Below, in pieces: positions 5,001 through 5,067 of a stretch of DNA of 5,067 bases (its first letter is position 1; every line of letters starts with the position of its first letter). This stretch comes from an uncultured Bacteroidota bacterium (GTDB lineage Bacteria > Bacteroidota > Bacteroidia > Bacteroidales > SZUA-534). The notes beneath the pieces were generated by a model. It saw only the letters and a list, made by a program, of their open reading frames with translations, was not told the origin of the DNA and made no database searches. A program made the position numbers and the translations under genes. Location: the NCBI GenBank assembly GCA_937900725.1, contig CALCFP010000125.1, forward strand, positions 1-5,067, in the 5' to 3' direction.

Positions 5001-5067
5001 TGAAGGATGTATTAAGGTGTGTTCTATAAATTCACCGTTTGAAATATAAATATTACAAAAATGGGCT
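5001..5067 (+). other. Leader-like sequence possibly preceding a gene that starts at 5061
   Basis: After the terminator comes an AT-rich stretch ending TTACAAAAATGGG, with ATG at 5061-5063 at the very edge. The A-rich run before ATG suits a Bacteroidota start, but only two codons are visible, so no gene is called. GGTG (5016-5019) and CACC (5034-5037) could close a weak hairpin here. Confidence 0.25.

Noticed and set aside
5012..5067. The end of the window as the left end of an insertion sequence with its transposase starting at ATG 5061.
   Set aside because: No opposite end, target duplication or transposase codons beyond two are visible, so it cannot be supported.

Overview
The window looks like an accessory region from a Bacteroidota genome, probably Bacteroidales of the Bacteroides/Prevotella kind. 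This is inferred. None of the likely start codons has a convincing Shine-Dalgarno sequence; starts instead follow A/T-rich leaders. The clearest promoter, ahead of the reverse-strand gene, resembles the TAnnTTTG -7 box of this phylum. No rRNA, tRNA or CRISPR array is visible.

Layout. (1) Bases 1-843 hold the 3' part of a C5-cytosine DNA methyltransferase, cut by the window edge. It retains the PCQ, ENV, QxRxR and C-terminal motifs. (2) An 84-codon orphan gene (878-1132) follows; its start codon lies inside a perfect hairpin. (3) About 500 bases without a convincing gene (1133-1637) hold small hairpins, a terminator-like structure and a possible frameshifted small reading frame. (4) Three same-strand genes (1638-2504, 2562-3440, 3492-4004) encode exported proteins of one modular family. 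The first two share a highly conserved N-terminal domain, a coiled coil and a C-terminal domain that resembles BamE/SmpA proteins. The third keeps only the coiled coil and the C-terminal domain. (5) A convergent gene (4901-4092, reverse strand) encodes a protein-kinase-fold protein similar to the kinase domains of 'polyvalent' proteins of mobile elements. A 10-bp inverted repeat overlaps its 3' end and a perfect 20-bp-stem terminator lies upstream of its promoter. (6) The last 70 bases are a leader that may precede another gene starting at 5061.

How the parts fit. The methyltransferase and the kinase-like gene are types often carried on mobile elements, so the three-gene exported family may be accessory cargo or a resident envelope locus between them. 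The family is the most interesting feature: tandem duplicates kept under apparent protein-level constraint, with N- and C-terminal modules evolving at clearly different rates. Its function is unknown, and nothing in the sequence links it mechanistically to the methyltransferase or the kinase.
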